A DNA stretch of 33,123 nucleotides from Coriobacteriales bacterium (GCA_031268525.1 JAIRXA010000128.1:1-33123); one strand, 5' to 3'. Positions 9,415-18,530 are shown, numbered from the stretch's first letter. Program-made: numbers and translations. Notes: generated from the sequence alone by a model not told the origin.

Positions 9415-9987
9415 GGGTATCTTTGGCAACAGCTTGAACATCTTGTACAAGCCGTGCACAGGCTCATCCTTCGAAATTAACTCATAACCGTGATGTTGAT
9501 AGAACTTTACCATGTGCTCTTTGCAGTCTACATAGATAAGCATGCCGCCCAGAGTTTGCCTGCCTATCTCGATTAAGGATTCTGCGTCAGCAATCATCTC
9601 TGCACCGTCTATCACAGAGCCGTCAAAACTGTCATCACGAGCAAGTTGAGCGATTAACAGTCCCGGGAAATTGTTTTGACTGTCACGTCCAGGTTTACTG
9701 TGCAAAACCTTCTTACGTCTACTACGACTGACTGCGGTGTAATCAACTGAAGTAATAGCAATCGTAATATAAGCGGCAAGCTTGGTCTTTTCGGCCGAAC
9801 CCTCTAAATAGAGATAGGTTCTTCCTAACCCAGCTCGCTCATAATCTATTGCTTTTGTATGAATAAATGACTCGATATCACTATCTCGGGCACAAGAAAA
9901 CTCCCCGAGTTGTTTCCCAAGGAGTTTCTGTGGATAGCTAATGAGCAATAGCTCACGAAGCGATTGAAACCTAAGAGCGTTTGTCAC
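9400..9987 (-). CDS. GNAT-family N-acetyltransferase, putative TA toxin
   Basis: 195 aa from GTG; ...LLIAQLARDDSFDGSVIDGAEMIADAESLIEIGRQTLGGMLIYVDCKEHMVKFYQHHGYELI; overlaps the end of the antitoxin ORF by 17 nt. Confidence 0.78.
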   Translation of the reverse strand: MTNALRFQSLRELLLISYPQKLLGKQLGEFSCARDSDIESFIHTKAIDYERAGLGRTYLYLEGSAEKTKLAAYITIAITSVDYTAVSRSRRKKVLHSKPGRDSQNNFPGLLIAQLARDDSFDGSVIDGAEMIADAESLIEIGRQTLGGMLIYVDCKEHMVKFYQHHGYELISKDEPVHGLYKMFKLLPKIPLFMQ

Positions 9988-10250
9988 CAGAGTACTTTCT
10001 TTCAAGGTCGCGCATAATCTCTTGTGGGTCAGCCCACGTGATGGTTGATTCGCGCGGCTTGGGTGGATTTGCATCCATACGTTCCATCGCATTCACGATT
10101 TGCTCGAACGAGTCATCGTTGAGATAGACCGTCCTACCGATACTCTCTGTTGCCATGAGCGCCCTCCTTTCCATTTTTCGGTCGCCTTAATACTACCACG
10201 GCCGCTAACGGCGGCACCTCTCAATAATCTCAAATTCACCCAAATATGCA
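9836..10250. repeat. Direct repeat copy B (about 415 bp)
   Basis: Partner of 6366-6780. Confidence 0.92.
9971..10156 (-). CDS. Small antitoxin-like protein, copy B, partner of the GNAT toxin
   Basis: 61 aa MATESIGRTVYLNDDSFEQIVNAMERMDANPPKPRESTITWADPQEIMRDLERKYSGDKRS; aggagg RBS. Confidence 0.72.
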   Translation of the reverse strand: MATESIGRTVYLNDDSFEQIVNAMERMDANPPKPRESTITWADPQEIMRDLERKYSGDKRS

Positions 10251-10385
10251 GGAAAAGAGGTCTGCCTGTGCACTGATAGATACCTACTCCCTCGTTAGTT
10301 GGCCAAAACCTTTCCAGAACTTGAACAGAACCTAAATCAAATCCAAACAACTCGTTAAGAATGGAGGCAGAACAGTGCCTGTTGT

Positions 10386-10469
10386 TCAAAGCACATCTTT
10401 TGGATTGCTTGCGGCCGTCTGTGCCTTGAGAATTTCGTATGACAGCAAGACAACGGCCCGCTCTTTCAT
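10386..10469 (-). pseudogene. C-terminal remnant of a PucR-type regulator gene
   Basis: Minus strand reads MKERAVVLLSYEILKAQTAASNPKDVL*, nearly matching the intact PucR tail EERAFILLSYEILRAQTVLSNPGDVL* at 21760. Confidence 0.75.
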
Positions 10470-10496
10470 AAAGGCCTACTCTTTCATCAAGGCCCA
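10461..10496. repeat. 18-nt tandem repeat, 2 copies plus partial
   Basis: ctctttcataaaggccta / ctctttcatcaaggccca / ctcttcaag. Confidence 0.7.
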
Positions 10497-10520
10497 CTCT
10501 TCAAGCGGGATCCCTGCCTG

Positions 10521-12095
10521 TCATCCGTTAAGCACTTCGGGCCCGTCGGAGCGGGTCTCTTCCAGCAGATCGAGCAACTCCTGGCGGGAGTGGACCCCGA
10601 GCTTTTGGTAGATGCGCTGGCGATGGGTGCTTACCGTTCCCGCCGAGATATTGAGCGAGTGCTGGATATAGGAAGTATCACGTCCCTTTACGAGGCAGAC
10701 CAGCACCTCGTTCTCGCGTTGTGACAGCGAGAACTGGTGGGACAATTTCTGACAACGGGACTGCAGGCTCCCACGTCGTACACCATAGCCAGTTGTAATG
10801 GTCGTGATGGTGCGCTCAGGCAGGATAAAGACATAGCTTGCCACCACACAGATGATAAGGATTGCAACCAGGAAGAAGGGCATCACGGGCGCGTCGATAT
10901 GAAGCATTTCCATGAACGGCAAGGGAGGATAGAAGCTCCCGAGGAACACGCCAATGGCCCAGCCACCTCGTCCAAGGCCAAACACCTGGACAGCCGATAT
11001 ATGGTACCGAAAGCATATGTTGGAAAGCGCAATCCAGAAGATGAGTTCAAAGCAGCCATAGCCGGCGTTGACGATGACCGATGACAGAGTTCCCAGCATG
11101 CCGAGGAACGGCGAAAACAGGACACCGACGATCATGAAGATGAGGACGAAGCGATAGATGAAGCCCATATCCGACTTCTTCGATACGAAAATGGTTATGA
11201 AGATGAGTACCGCGATGATAAGTGTCGAGATGAACAGGGTGAGGGCATACGACATCTCCGCAGCGACCAGGGAAGGAGCGGCGGCAGCAGCGCGAGGAAT
11301 GTTGCTTATGACGCCGAGCAGCGCAGCATGAACAAAGCTGATGATGAGGGCGACGACGGCAACCCTGAAGACATTGGCCTCACCGCCCGGGATTGGATGG
11401 GTTTCGCGCTCGCCGGGAACGTCCCTCAGCGCACGCATGAGGACAAGCCCCGACAACAGCGGCAGGATTGTACCAGCCAGGATATACAGTAGATTGGACG
11501 ACAGCAGCAGGAACAGCGCATAGATGAACAGTGCGAGCATGAAGGCCAGAGCGGAATGAATCTGTGCCGTCGTCGAATCGGACGAGCCATACACCTCGCC
11601 CCAGTACAGCAACAGGAAGCCCGAGCCTATTCCGGTGCAGATCCCACAGAGCAGTGGCCATGCCAGAGCGCTGTTGGAATCGGTTGCGGTAAGGAGGAGG
11701 AGCGAGCCGACCGACACGAGTAGGGGGCTTGCCACCATGACTGCCCGCGCCTGCATGAGCCGCTTCATCTGTCTGGGAAGCAGGCCGCCAGCCAGCAGGA
11801 TAAGGCTCAACGCTATGAGCGAGCAGGGGTAGATCAGATCCGCGTGGCTGCCATTTGTGCTGACACCCACCATTGCTTTCGCCGAGAAGAAGAATGTCGC
11901 TATCCAGGCCCTATGGAGTGCGAGACCAATAACACCCGGATTGGAGAACTCGGAGAAACTTGATCTGAAGAATGTGTCAAGTCTGTTCACGCAAACCTGC
12001 CAGTCTGCCGAATCGCCATGTCGCCCTTTTGCTCTTGCTCTTTGCGACCTGCCGCCCAGTATATCATGCTTCCTGATGACACGAATCCTCCCCAA
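10521..12095 (-). CDS. Membrane-anchored LuxR-family transcriptional regulator (multi-TM N-terminus, C-terminal HTH)
   Basis: Multiple hydrophobic helices, then FSLSQRENEVLVCLVKGRDTSYIQHSLNISAGTVSTHRQRIYQKLGVHSRQELLDLLEE. True start is probably downstream of 12095 (e.g. GTG near 11990). Confidence 0.85.
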   Translation of the reverse strand: MGRIRVIRKHDILGGRSQRARAKGRHGDSADWQVCVNRLDTFFRSSFSEFSNPGVIGLALHRAWIATFFFSAKAMVGVSTNGSHADLIYPCSLIALSLILLAGGLLPRQMKRLMQARAVMVASPLLVSVGSLLLLTATDSNSALAWPLLCGICTGIGSGFLLLYWGEVYGSSDSTTAQIHSALAFMLALFIYALFLLLSSNLLYILAGTILPLLSGLVLMRALRDVPGERETHPIPGGEANVFRVAVVALIISFVHAALLGVISNIPRAAAAAPSLVAAEMSYALTLFISTLIIAVLIFITIFVSKKSDMGFIYRFVLIFMIVGVLFSPFLGMLGTLSSVIVNAGYGCFELIFWIALSNICFRYHISAVQVFGLGRGGWAIGVFLGSFYPPLPFMEMLHIDAPVMPFFLVAILIICVVASYVFILPERTITTITTGYGVRRGSLQSRCQKLSHQFSLSQRENEVLVCLVKGRDTSYIQHSLNISAGTVSTHRQRIYQKLGVHSRQELLDLLEETRSDGPEVLNG

Positions 12096-12281
12096 TCATG
12101 CTTCTCATAAGATGGCGCCCCGCCCGTGGGCCCCTACCATGAATACCACCATGCCTCAGTAAGAGGCTCCAGCAACAGACTTCGGCAGGCTTCGGCAGGT
12201 ATCAAGACAGGGCAAGAAAGAGGGCGTCAGGGTACGCTTCGTGCCAGAAGTACCGAATCGAACAGGAGGACGGGAGGATCT

Positions 12282-15278
12282 ATGGAATCATCGACGAAGA
12301 CAAAGACAAAAACGATGACAAGACGCAGCTTCGTGAAAGCTGCCGCTGCAGTTGGTGCGGCGACTACCTTGTCGACCGCTGTCCTTGGCAAGGCCCTCGC
12401 TGAGGATGCGGGCGCCTCATCGACACCGGATGACATCAGGGTAGTTCGAACCGCTTGCAGAGGATGCGGGAAGATGGAGTGTGGAGTCCTGGTCACGGTG
12501 CGTAATGGTCGCGCCGTCAAGATCGAGGGCGACCCAGACTCGTTCCAAAGCGATGCCAACTGCTGCTCCAAGTCGCAGGCGTCAGTGCAGGCATGTTATC
12601 ACCCCGACCGTCTCATGTACCCCATGAAGCGCACCAACCCCAAAGACGCACCAGATCCCGGGTGGGTTCGCATCACCTGGGATGAGGCGTTCACGATTGC
12701 GGCAGAGAAGATCCAGGAGCTCAAGGACAAATACGGTGGCGAATCCCTCTACTCGATGGTCGGGACGAGCCGTGTCTGGGCGATGGGTGGCCTCATGGCC
12801 TGGCCGATGCTCCTTGGGACACCCAATACGGTCCAGGCATACCAGATCTGCAAGGGACCACGCCATTATGCGACCGGCCTGATCTCCAACCGTGCGTTCA
12901 GCTGGATGGCGACCGTCGACCGACCGCGCGTCTTCGTGCAGTGGGGTGGTGCCTCCGAAATATCCAACTATGACGACTCCTGCCGCACCACCGTCGACTG
13001 CGCCGTCGTCTCCGACACGCACATCGTCGTCGACCCTCGCATGGCAGGCATAGGTCGCACGGCGGACTACTGGGTTCACCTGCGGCCCGGCACCGACGCA
13101 GCCGTCGCCCTGTGCTGGACGAACGTCATCCTCGAAAAAGACCTGATTGACAAGCCATTTGTCAAGCGTTGGACCAACGCGCCCTTCCTCGTCCTGCCTG
13201 CTTCCGAACAGCCCACCTTCTTCGCCGATCGCCCCTTTGGCCCGCTTACGACCAGGCTGCTCAAAGAGTCCGATATCATCGAGGGCGGCAGCACGATGCG
13301 CTTCATGGTCTACGACGAGATCGGCGCCAGGCTCACCTACTTCGATTCTGCGACAGGACTCTGGGAAAACGAGCCTGCATTCGAGGTTCTTACCAGAGAG
13401 ACACTCAAGGGGAAGGAAGCGAACCAGGCGAACCTTCAGCCCGGTGTCGCTCAGGGTTTTGTCCCCGATCTGTCCCCCTTCAACCCGCTTATCGATCCGG
13501 CCCTTTACGGAGAATTCGATGTCACCCTCAAGGATGGCACAGCTGTCAAGGTCCGTCCGGTCCTCGACAGGTATCGTGAATACTGCAAGGGCTTTGAACC
13601 TGCGAAGGCCGCCGAGATCACCGGCGTGCCCGCCGACATTCTTGAGGGATCGGCGACAGCCTACGCCACCCGGCTTGATCCCGAGTCCGGGTACGGCAAC
13701 GGCGGCATCCAATACATGCTCGCCCTCGAGCATGCCGCCAACGCGATCCAGAACTGTCGCGCCATCGATGGCATCACGGCTCTGACAGGCAACTACGACA
13801 CTCCTGCCGGACAGCGGGGACCGACCATGGCTCCGGTCGACGGAGGGTTCACCCCCTTTGCCTTCATGGTTCCCGGCGCGGCCATGCTGGGTCTGTTTCC
13901 GGATGGTTCGAAAGAAATCGGCGACGCTGAGTTCCCCGTCAACAAGTGGTGGGGCGGCTGGGCGGACGCCAACACCTTCTACAAGGCCATCGAGACCGGT
14001 ATGCCCTATCCCATCAAGGGCGGCGTAAACATGGCTGGCGACTTCATGAACATGACCAATGCAAAGACCAATTGGGAAGACCTCAAAACTCTTGATTTCA
14101 TTCTCGAGTGCAACCTGTGGCATGCTCCGTCATCTGACGTCGCAGATCTGCTGCTTCCCGCCTGGCACTGGCTTGAGATCAACTGCTCACGCGTCTCCCA
14201 GGGCTCCTCGGGAGGCTTTGGCGCCAACATCCGTTGCGTTGATCCTCCGGCAGACACCCTCTGGGATCCGCTTATCATCATGGGCGTCGCAAAGGCCATG
14301 AACATTCCCTACGCACCACCACCACCCGAGTCACTGCCTGCGCCGGGGGCGCCTCCAGCCGGTCCCCTCGTATTCCCTGACAGTTGCTGGCCCGGTTCGC
14401 TTCCCGATGACTGGGGCCCCGGCGAGAAGTTCATTCTGGATAACGCCGTCAGTGGAGCGTCAGCTGTCCTGGGTCTCGACGGTTGGGACGCCTACGCCCA
14501 GCACTTCCAGGAAAACGGCTGGTGGGATGCCAAGGTTGAGATGGAATGGAGTTGGGGCATCTACCGCCGTTACGAAACCGGCTATCTGCGCGGTGGCGGT
14601 GCCAGCATGTTTGGCCCACCAACGCCTCCCTCGCCCGGCTTCCCGACACCCACGCTGAAGTACGAGCTCTGGTCGACCATTGTCGAGTCGCTCATGCCCG
14701 ACCAGGGTTTCGACCTACCCGACTTCCGCGAACCGCCACACTCGCCCGTCAGCGACCCGGAGCGCTACAAAGAGTATCCCTTCATCGTCACAACAGGTCG
14801 TCGTATCCCCGTGTACTTCCATTCTGAGCATCGCCAGCTCCCCTGGTGTCGCGAACTGTGGCCGACCCCACGTTGCGAGATCAATCCCGTGGACGCGGCG
14901 GAACTCGATATCGAACAGGGCGACTGGGTGTGGATCGAGACCGAATGGGGCAAGGTTCGTCAGGTTGCCGACCTGTACTACGGTATCAAGAAGGGCACGA
15001 TCAACTGCGAGCACCAGTGGTGGTTCCCCGAACTCAACGAATCGGGGCACGGCTTTGAGCTCTCGGGCATCAACTGCGTCAACGACCGTGATGCGCAGTG
15101 CCCCATCTGTGGCGCCTCAAACCTACGCGCCTATCTGGGCAAGATATATAAGGCAACACCGGCGAATTGTCCCAATGGCGTCGTCGTTCCCACGGGTGCG
15201 GATGGCACACCCATCATCACCTCGGCGAGTGATCCTCGCCTCAAGGAATGGCAACCGGTCTATGAAGGGAGGGACTGA
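12282..15278 (+). CDS. DMSO reductase superfamily molybdopterin-dependent oxidoreductase, catalytic subunit (Tat signal)
   Basis: TRRSFVKAAAAVGAATTL Tat signal; [4Fe-4S] motif ACRGCGKMECGVLVTVRNGRAVKIEGDPDS; WDEAFTIAAEKIQELKDKYG; C-term molydopterin dinucleotide-binding segment; ATG at 12282 with ggagg RBS. Confidence 0.93.
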   Translation: MESSTKTKTKTMTRRSFVKAAAAVGAATTLSTAVLGKALAEDAGASSTPDDIRVVRTACRGCGKMECGVLVTVRNGRAVKIEGDPDSFQSDANCCSKSQASVQACYHPDRLMYPMKRTNPKDAPDPGWVRITWDEAFTIAAEKIQELKDKYGGESLYSMVGTSRVWAMGGLMAWPMLLGTPNTVQAYQICKGPRHYATGLISNRAFSWMATVDRPRVFVQWGGASEISNYDDSCRTTVDCAVVSDTHIVVDPRMAGIGRTADYWVHLRPGTDAAVALCWTNVILEKDLIDKPFVKRWTNAPFLVLPASEQPTFFADRPFGPLTTRLLKESDIIEGGSTMRFMVYDEIGARLTYFDSATGLWENEPAFEVLTRETLKGKEANQANLQPGVAQGFVPDLSPFNPLIDPALYGEFDVTLKDGTAVKVRPVLDRYREYCKGFEPAKAAEITGVPADILEGSATAYATRLDPESGYGNGGIQYMLALEHAANAIQNCRAIDGITALTGNYDTPAGQRGPTMAPVDGGFTPFAFMVPGAAMLGLFPDGSKEIGDAEFPVNKWWGGWADANTFYKAIETGMPYPIKGGVNMAGDFMNMTNAKTNWEDLKTLDFILECNLWHAPSSDVADLLLPAWHWLEINCSRVSQGSSGGFGANIRCVDPPADTLWDPLIIMGVAKAMNIPYAPPPPESLPAPGAPPAGPLVFPDSCWPGSLPDDWGPGEKFILDNAVSGASAVLGLDGWDAYAQHFQENGWWDAKVEMEWSWGIYRRYETGYLRGGGASMFGPPTPPSPGFPTPTLKYELWSTIVESLMPDQGFDLPDFREPPHSPVSDPERYKEYPFIVTTGRRIPVYFHSEHRQLPWCRELWPTPRCEINPVDAAELDIEQGDWVWIETEWGKVRQVADLYYGIKKGTINCEHQWWFPELNESGHGFELSGINCVNDRDAQCPICGASNLRAYLGKIYKATPANCPNGVVVPTGADGTPIITSASDPRLKEWQPVYEGRD

Positions 15279-15280
15279 CG

Positions 15281-15865
15281 ATGACACAATACGCGATCGT
15301 GACCGATCTCGACCGTTGCGTCGGATGCCTCGCCTGTTCCGTCGCCTGTAAAATGGTCAACTCGGTGCCCATCGGCCAGTTTTGGAACAAGACCCTGCGC
15401 ATTGGGCCCAACCCGAAAAATGAAGGCGACAACTGGCCCGATGTCGAGCTGTACTACCTTACGGTCCAATGCCAGCACTGCGAGAAACCCCAATGCGTTG
15501 AAGTCTGCCCAACGGGCGCTTCGCAAAAGCTTGCAGACGGCACCGTGCAGATCGACAAGCAAAAGTGCATCGGCTGCCAATTCTGCGTCATGGCCTGCCC
15601 CTACAACGTCAGATACCTCAATGAAGACGAGCGGGTTGTGGAGAAGTGCACCCTCTGCGAGCAGCTCATCGCCGATGGTGGTCTGCCCCAATGCGTCACG
15701 CAGTGCGGTGGACGTGCGCGTTATTTCGGTGACATCGATGATCCGGCTTCGGAGGTTTCGACTCTCCTTGCCGCCGAAGATCCAGCAACGGTCCACTCCC
15801 TTCCTGACGTGGGGAACCTGCCGACATTCAAATATATCCTTCGTAACATGAAGTGGAGGGGATAA
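15281..15865 (+). CDS. DmsB-like 4Fe-4S electron-transfer subunit
   Basis: Repeated CxxCxxCxxxC clusters (CVGCLACSVACK, CQHCEKPQCVEVCP, CIGCQFCVMACPYNVRY, CTLCEQ). Confidence 0.93.
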   Translation: MTQYAIVTDLDRCVGCLACSVACKMVNSVPIGQFWNKTLRIGPNPKNEGDNWPDVELYYLTVQCQHCEKPQCVEVCPTGASQKLADGTVQIDKQKCIGCQFCVMACPYNVRYLNEDERVVEKCTLCEQLIADGGLPQCVTQCGGRARYFGDIDDPASEVSTLLAAEDPATVHSLPDVGNLPTFKYILRNMKWRG

Positions 15866-15868
15866 GCC

Positions 15869-16741
15869 ATGGAGGTCCAGTGGTCTTTGATAGTCTTCAC
15901 TCTCTTCGCCTGCATCGCTTCCGGCGTGTTCGCCGGTCAGGGCTTGCTGGCGCTGCTCGGAAAGAGCGAGAGGCTTCAGAAGCCGGCGCTCGCCGTATCG
16001 CTCGGAGCCCTGGTAGTCGGAGGCATTGTCTCGTTCACACACCTCCAGCACTGGGAGCGGGCATTCAACGGATTCGGCAACCTCAGCTCGGGTATCACTC
16101 AGGAGCTCATCGGTATCGTTGTGATGTTCGTGCTGATTGTCATCTACTTTGTCGTCCTCCGCAGGGGGACGGTCCCCAAATGGGCAGGTATTCTCGCAAT
16201 CATCGGCGGGCTTGGATTTGTCCTTGTCGTGGCAAGCTCGTATATGATGCCCGCGCGCCCCGCATGGTCGACCCCCTTGCTGCACGTGTTCTACCTCGCA
16301 CAGATGGTGGTTTCCGGTGGTGCCACCCTGTGGCTCATCGCTGCCGTGCTGAAGGCTGACGATACCCTGGTGGTCAGTGCACGCATCACCGCCATAGGCG
16401 GTGTCTGCGTCGTGGTGTCTCTGATCGCCTATGCCCTGTACGCAAGCTCCCTGTCGCTTCCCATGGTAGGCAACTACTTTGACCCCACCGATCCAACGAA
16501 GCCGATGGTGGCCGTCGCCGGTCTGGGCGGAGAACTCCTGGCGGGTGGACTGGCAGCCTACTTCTGGGGCGCCCTCGTTGTCGGCGGCGCAATCGCCGCG
16601 ATCCTCGGCTTCCTCAAATGGAACAGAGCTGAGGGTAACTTTGGCTTTGCCGCAGCTGCCCTCGTCTGTGCGCTTGCGGGCGGCCTTGCCTTCCGCGCAG
16701 CACTGTACCTCATAGGCGTCAGCGCCTATGCGTTTTATTGA
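15869..16741 (+). CDS. DmsC-type membrane anchor subunit
   Basis: Eight or so hydrophobic helices, MEVQWSLIVFTLFACIASGVFAGQGLLALLG; immediately follows the FeS subunit. Confidence 0.85.
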   Translation: MEVQWSLIVFTLFACIASGVFAGQGLLALLGKSERLQKPALAVSLGALVVGGIVSFTHLQHWERAFNGFGNLSSGITQELIGIVVMFVLIVIYFVVLRRGTVPKWAGILAIIGGLGFVLVVASSYMMPARPAWSTPLLHVFYLAQMVVSGGATLWLIAAVLKADDTLVVSARITAIGGVCVVVSLIAYALYASSLSLPMVGNYFDPTDPTKPMVAVAGLGGELLAGGLAAYFWGALVVGGAIAAILGFLKWNRAEGNFGFAAAALVCALAGGLAFRAALYLIGVSAYAFY

Positions 16742-16765
16742 GTTTCGCGACTGGGTCCACGTTTT

Positions 16766-16798
16766 GCAAAGGGCCTCCATCACCCGGTGGCCCTTTGC
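16766..16798 (+). terminator. Intra-operon hairpin (10-bp stem)
   Basis: gcaaagggcc tccatcacccggt ggccctttgc just after the anchor gene; no T-tract. Confidence 0.5.
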
Positions 16799-16818
16799 GG
16801 CGTGGTTGGACCGAAGAA

Positions 16819-17715
16819 ATGGAGGCGGCTGTGGTTGACAATACAGGCGATGGCGCAGGGGGAGGTACGGCCGAAGGCGGAAGGCATATCGATCTCGAAG
16901 CTGATTACGATCCGCTGGCTGGTGATGCCGGGGACGCATTGGACGGCGAGGAAGAGAATGTCGCGTTCATCGGATTCATTGAGCATCAGGTCGAGGAGGC
17001 ACTCGATCCGCCCTCCGAGTCGATACGTCCTCCCGAAGAGCGTATCGCGGACCTGCTCGCAAGCCTTCCGAACCAGAAGGATCTGCTTCTCAAGATCATC
17101 GGATACTGCCGTGAGGCGCGAAGCCCCGGAGAGGTAGACGCATTCACCGTCGAGCTCCAAAAGACCAATAAGTCGGTCTACACGCCCGTCATCCTCCGGA
17201 AGCTCCTTGAGGACAGCGGCGCGCTCGTCTATGAGGAACCTGAGTTGTCGGCATCGGCTCCGGGTGCCGCTGAGGCGAGACAGGCGAATACGCCAGTGCC
17301 CGAGATGGAGAGTGATGTGGCAGCGGCGATGTCGGCTGGCCTGCCCGATGATGAGCAGCTCTACCTTGTCGTGGAAAAGCGGGTAGAAGGGACCTGGCTT
17401 TCCACGGCTGCGGCTCTGGGAATCCTCGATGCCCTCGATCCCATAACCGACCTCAGGGCTCTTTTGGCCGCCGAGGAGAAATACTCTGAAATCTATCTTC
17501 GTATTCTCAGGTACTGCGCCGAAGAGCCGCGTACGAAGCCCGAGCTCAACGCCCTTGTCGACGACGACCCGCTTCTGCAGAGCCCACGCCGTTACAGCGG
17601 CGCCTTCATCGAGCGACTCAATGAGAATGGCGCGCTTGAATGGAAGCCTCGATGGGCGACAACGGCCGCGGGCCTGAAGCTGCTCAGAGAACACGACAGG
17701 GCTGAGGGGAGCTGA
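16819..17715 (+). CDS. Hypothetical acidic protein with two apparent wHTH-like repeats, in the reductase operon
   Basis: ERIADLLASLPNQKDLLLKIIGYCREARSPGEVDAF.. and DLRALLAAEEKYSEIYLRILRYCAEEPRTKPELNALVDD.. align as an internal repeat. Start 16819 (ATG) or 16831 (GTG after ggagg). Confidence 0.7.
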   Translation: MEAAVVDNTGDGAGGGTAEGGRHIDLEADYDPLAGDAGDALDGEEENVAFIGFIEHQVEEALDPPSESIRPPEERIADLLASLPNQKDLLLKIIGYCREARSPGEVDAFTVELQKTNKSVYTPVILRKLLEDSGALVYEEPELSASAPGAAEARQANTPVPEMESDVAAAMSAGLPDDEQLYLVVEKRVEGTWLSTAAALGILDALDPITDLRALLAAEEKYSEIYLRILRYCAEEPRTKPELNALVDDDPLLQSPRRYSGAFIERLNENGALEWKPRWATTAAGLKLLREHDRAEGS

Positions 17716-18530
17716 TGAAAATGGATGAGCAGACTTACGGCCTCGAAGCCATCATGAAAGGGCGCGTCGCCACCTATGCGCTTCTTGTGCGTCTGTACCG
17801 CCGGGAAGTTGACCAGGAGCTCCTTGACGAGATGTGTGAGATGCGGTTTCCCGTGGGCGTCGGCAACACGGAGCTGGATGAAGGCTATCGCCTGTTCCAC
17901 GCATACCTGGGCACCGTCTGGGAACGAACCCTGACCGACCTTGCCGTCGATTATGCGCGTGTCTTCCTCGGCAATGGCATGAATGCCTATTCGGCAGCCT
18001 ATCCGTTCGAAAGCGTCCATACCTCCAGCAAGCGTCTCCTCATGCAGGATGCCCGTGATGAGATACTGGCGATCTATCGGGCAAACGACCTCTCAGTACC
18101 TGAAAGTTGGAAGGTGGGCGAGGACCACATATCGCTTGAACTCGAATTCATGCGAATTCTCACCGAGCGCGTGCTCCGCGCGCTGCGTGATGAGGGCGAA
18201 AACGACATGATGAGTCTGCTGAGAACCCAGTACAACTTCCTCATGGACCATCTGGTGAGTTGGACACCCATGCTCTTTGCCGAGATGATGAAGTTCGCGC
18301 AAACCGACTTCTACCGGGCGCTCGCACACCTGACTGCAGGATTTCTTGCCACAGACCGCGAGTTTCTCGAGGACCTGCTCGACGAGGATGTGCTTGACGA
18401 GAGCTTGCTCGCCGAGGATGTGTCTGACGAGGGGCTGTCTGACGAGGATGTGTCTGACGAGGGGCTGTCTGACGAGGTGCTGTCTGACGAGGGGCTGCTC
18501 GCCACAGAGACAGGTGTTGTCGATGACTGA
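17715..18530 (+). CDS. TorD/DmsD-family redox enzyme maturation chaperone with repetitive acidic C-terminus
   Basis: GRVATYALLVRLYRREVDQELLDEM...DYARVFLGNGMNAYSAAYPFESVHTSSKRLLMQDARDEILAIYRANDL is typical of TorD; overlaps upstream stop. Confidence 0.87.
   Translation: MKMDEQTYGLEAIMKGRVATYALLVRLYRREVDQELLDEMCEMRFPVGVGNTELDEGYRLFHAYLGTVWERTLTDLAVDYARVFLGNGMNAYSAAYPFESVHTSSKRLLMQDARDEILAIYRANDLSVPESWKVGEDHISLELEFMRILTERVLRALRDEGENDMMSLLRTQYNFLMDHLVSWTPMLFAEMMKFAQTDFYRALAHLTAGFLATDREFLEDLLDEDVLDESLLAEDVSDEGLSDEDVSDEGLSDEVLSDEGLLATETGVVDD
18378..18497 (+). repeat. 15-nt in-frame tandem repeat, 8 units (pentapeptide LDEDV/SDEGL)
   Basis: Units such as tctgacgaggggctg and tctgacgaggatgtg encode LDEDV LDESL LAEDV SDEGL SDEDV SDEGL SDEVL SDEGL. 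Confidence 0.95.

Noticed and set aside
12582-14123. 513-aa ORF on the minus strand
   Set aside because: Antisense to the molybdopterin catalytic subunit, which has clear family motifs; shadow ORF with no recognisable domain.
15260-16939. 559-aa minus-strand ORF
   Set aside because: Shadow ORF opposite the DmsB-like and DmsC-like genes; composition-driven, no domain seen.
16780-17694. 304-aa minus-strand ORF
   Set aside because: Antisense to the operon's hypothetical protein. The plus-strand frame is favoured by tight spacing with TorD and the internal repeat, though the sense call is itself only moderately supported.
18378-18497. CRISPR-like array
   Set aside because: Contiguous in-frame tandem repeat with no spacers and no cas genes; none of the repeats in the window has spacer structure.
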